Shown here in pieces: positions 7,471 to 7,730 of a DNA stretch of 7,730 nt (the first letter of the stretch is position 1; each line of letters opens with the position of its first letter). Below the pieces are notes generated by a model, which was not told the origin of the DNA, searched no databases, and saw only the letters and a list, made by a program, of their open reading frames with translations. The position numbers were made by a program, and so were the translations under genes. Where the stretch lies: assembly GCA_020049615.1 (NCBI GenBank), contig JAIFKN010000270.1:1-7730 (forward strand), given 5' to 3'. This DNA comes from a bacterium. GTDB taxonomy: Bacteria; Planctomycetota; UBA11346.

Positions 7471-7619
7471 GTATACGCGTAGCTAAGCCTACGAAGCTTG
7501 GGATGGACCGCATAACGACTGAGATCGTTAAGGTGCCTAAGATCAAGATCTTAACCATTAACGGTGTTAAGGGAGTATGGGTGCCATTGCATCCGTTAGC
7601 CGTTCCCCAGAATGGCTAA
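7467..7619 (+). CDS. Small basic ORF, 50 aa, unknown function
   Basis: The ATG overlaps the preceding stop in an ATGA junction, and the TAA ends 2 nt before the next ATG, an arrangement typical of a coupled phage operon gene. The predicted peptide begins MSIRVAKPTKLGMDRI and ends WVPLHPLAVPQNG. It has eight Lys or Arg residues against two acidic ones, with no membrane segment or known motif. No separate ribosome-binding site is visible, so coupling is the likely route of expression. Spacing and frame continuity support a real gene. The short length and embedded inverted repeats leave open that this is a regulatory spacer that happens to be open. It is unrecognised. Confidence 0.5.
   Translation: MSIRVAKPTKLGMDRITTEIVKVPKIKILTINGVKGVWVPLHPLAVPQNG
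7527..7573 (+). repeat. Nested inverted repeats within the small basic ORF
   Basis: Three elements interleave. GTTAAG occurs at 7527-7532 and again at 7566-7571, and its complement CTTAAC lies between them at 7550-7555, so it can pair with either copy. A further perfect dyad, TAAGATC-aa-GATCTTA, spans 7538-7553 and overlaps the CTTAAC. The structures are mutually exclusive in RNA, or the dyad could be an operator in DNA. No T-tract follows. Stems of 6-7 bp in AT-rich sequence can arise by chance, so the functional reading is tentative. Confidence 0.35.
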
Positions 7620-7621
7620 CC

Positions 7622-7730
7622 ATGAGTGTACGCCTAGCCTTCTACAAAGGCCCATCGTCGATATTTGGCAAGCTTATCCGCCTGTGGACCTGTGGACCAT
7701 ACAGCCACGTCGAAATCATGATCGACGATA
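7622..7730 (+). CDS. Probable permuted papain-like / NlpC-P60-type hydrolase, 3' partial
   Basis: Only the first 36 codons are inside the window. The start MSVRLAFYKGPSSIFGKLIR followed by LWTCGPYSHVEIMIDD matches the N-terminus of a common phage family with a circularly permuted papain fold (YiiX/YaeF-like). In that family the catalytic His comes early, here probably His29 in YSHVEI, and the catalytic Cys lies in the missing C-terminal part. Such proteins may cleave peptidoglycan or other amide or ester bonds, and a role in lysis or entry is inference. ATG 7622 lies 2 nt after the preceding stop. An in-frame ATG at 7577 would add 15 residues and has a GGGAG one base upstream, which is too close for normal use. 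An 8-bp tandem duplication sits at 7682-7697. Confidence 0.65.
   Translation, partial: MSVRLAFYKGPSSIFGKLIRLWTCGPYSHVEIMIDD

Noticed and set aside
7511..7533. T7-promoter-like ACGACT motif in the small basic ORF.
   Set aside because: Only the six-base core agrees. The following positions to the expected start site match poorly, so chance is the better explanation.
7577..7621. Upstream in-frame ATG 7577 as the start of the hydrolase gene.
   Set aside because: GGGAG is only one base away. The added residues do not resemble the family's N-terminus, while ATG 7622 gives the expected start and operon spacing.
1..7730. tRNA genes, CRISPR arrays, insertion sequences and attachment sites.
   Set aside because: No cloverleaf, regularly spaced repeats, transposase frame or long terminal inverted repeats were seen on either strand by eye.

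Overview
The window reads as part of the late structural region of a tailed phage, or of a prophage related to one, from a high-GC host, most likely a proteobacterium. All genes run on the + strand and are tightly packed. The largest gaps are 73 bp (3130-3202) and 51 bp (7003-7053), and no gene-free stretch reaches 300 bp. The order is a very large internal or ejection-type protein, then a fibre with a T7 gp17-like N-terminus, then further receptor-binding genes. This matches the gp16-gp17 order of T7-like podoviruses. That parallel is an inference from order and protein style, and the host genus cannot be named from this sequence.

Layout: (1) 1-3129 is the C-terminal 1042 codons of a large polyvalent or ejection-type protein whose frame runs off the left edge. 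(2) 3203-4528 is a 441-aa modular tail fibre that starts with a T7-type virion-attachment domain. (3) 4532-6448 is a 638-aa second fibre or receptor-binding protein, with a carbohydrate-binding-module-like domain, a common fibre beta-module, an unassigned middle and a C1q-like tip. (4) 6448-7002 is a 184-aa protein coupled by a TAATG overlap, possibly a fibre-assembly helper.

After 7002 the character changes. A 51-bp AT-rich gap (16 G+C of 51) follows a perfect short hairpin over the stop codon. The gap carries a weak phage-RNA-polymerase-like or -10-like motif and a ribosome-binding region sharing 11 nt with the T7 gene 10 leader. It leads into three small, tightly joined genes of visibly lower GC. 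These are a 138-aa Trp-rich protein of unknown function, a 50-aa basic ORF, and the start of a probable permuted papain-like (NlpC/P60-type) hydrolase cut by the right edge.

Together the first four genes plausibly serve DNA delivery and host recognition. The ejection protein is carried in the virion, fibre 1 attaches to the tail, fibre 2 binds the host surface, and the small coupled protein may assist fibre folding. The last three genes may begin a lysis or accessory block. No complete undescribed system is evident. The most notable points are the two-gene receptor-binding arrangement, the codon-usage island inside fibre 1, and the regulatory and repeat structure between 6999 and 7640.
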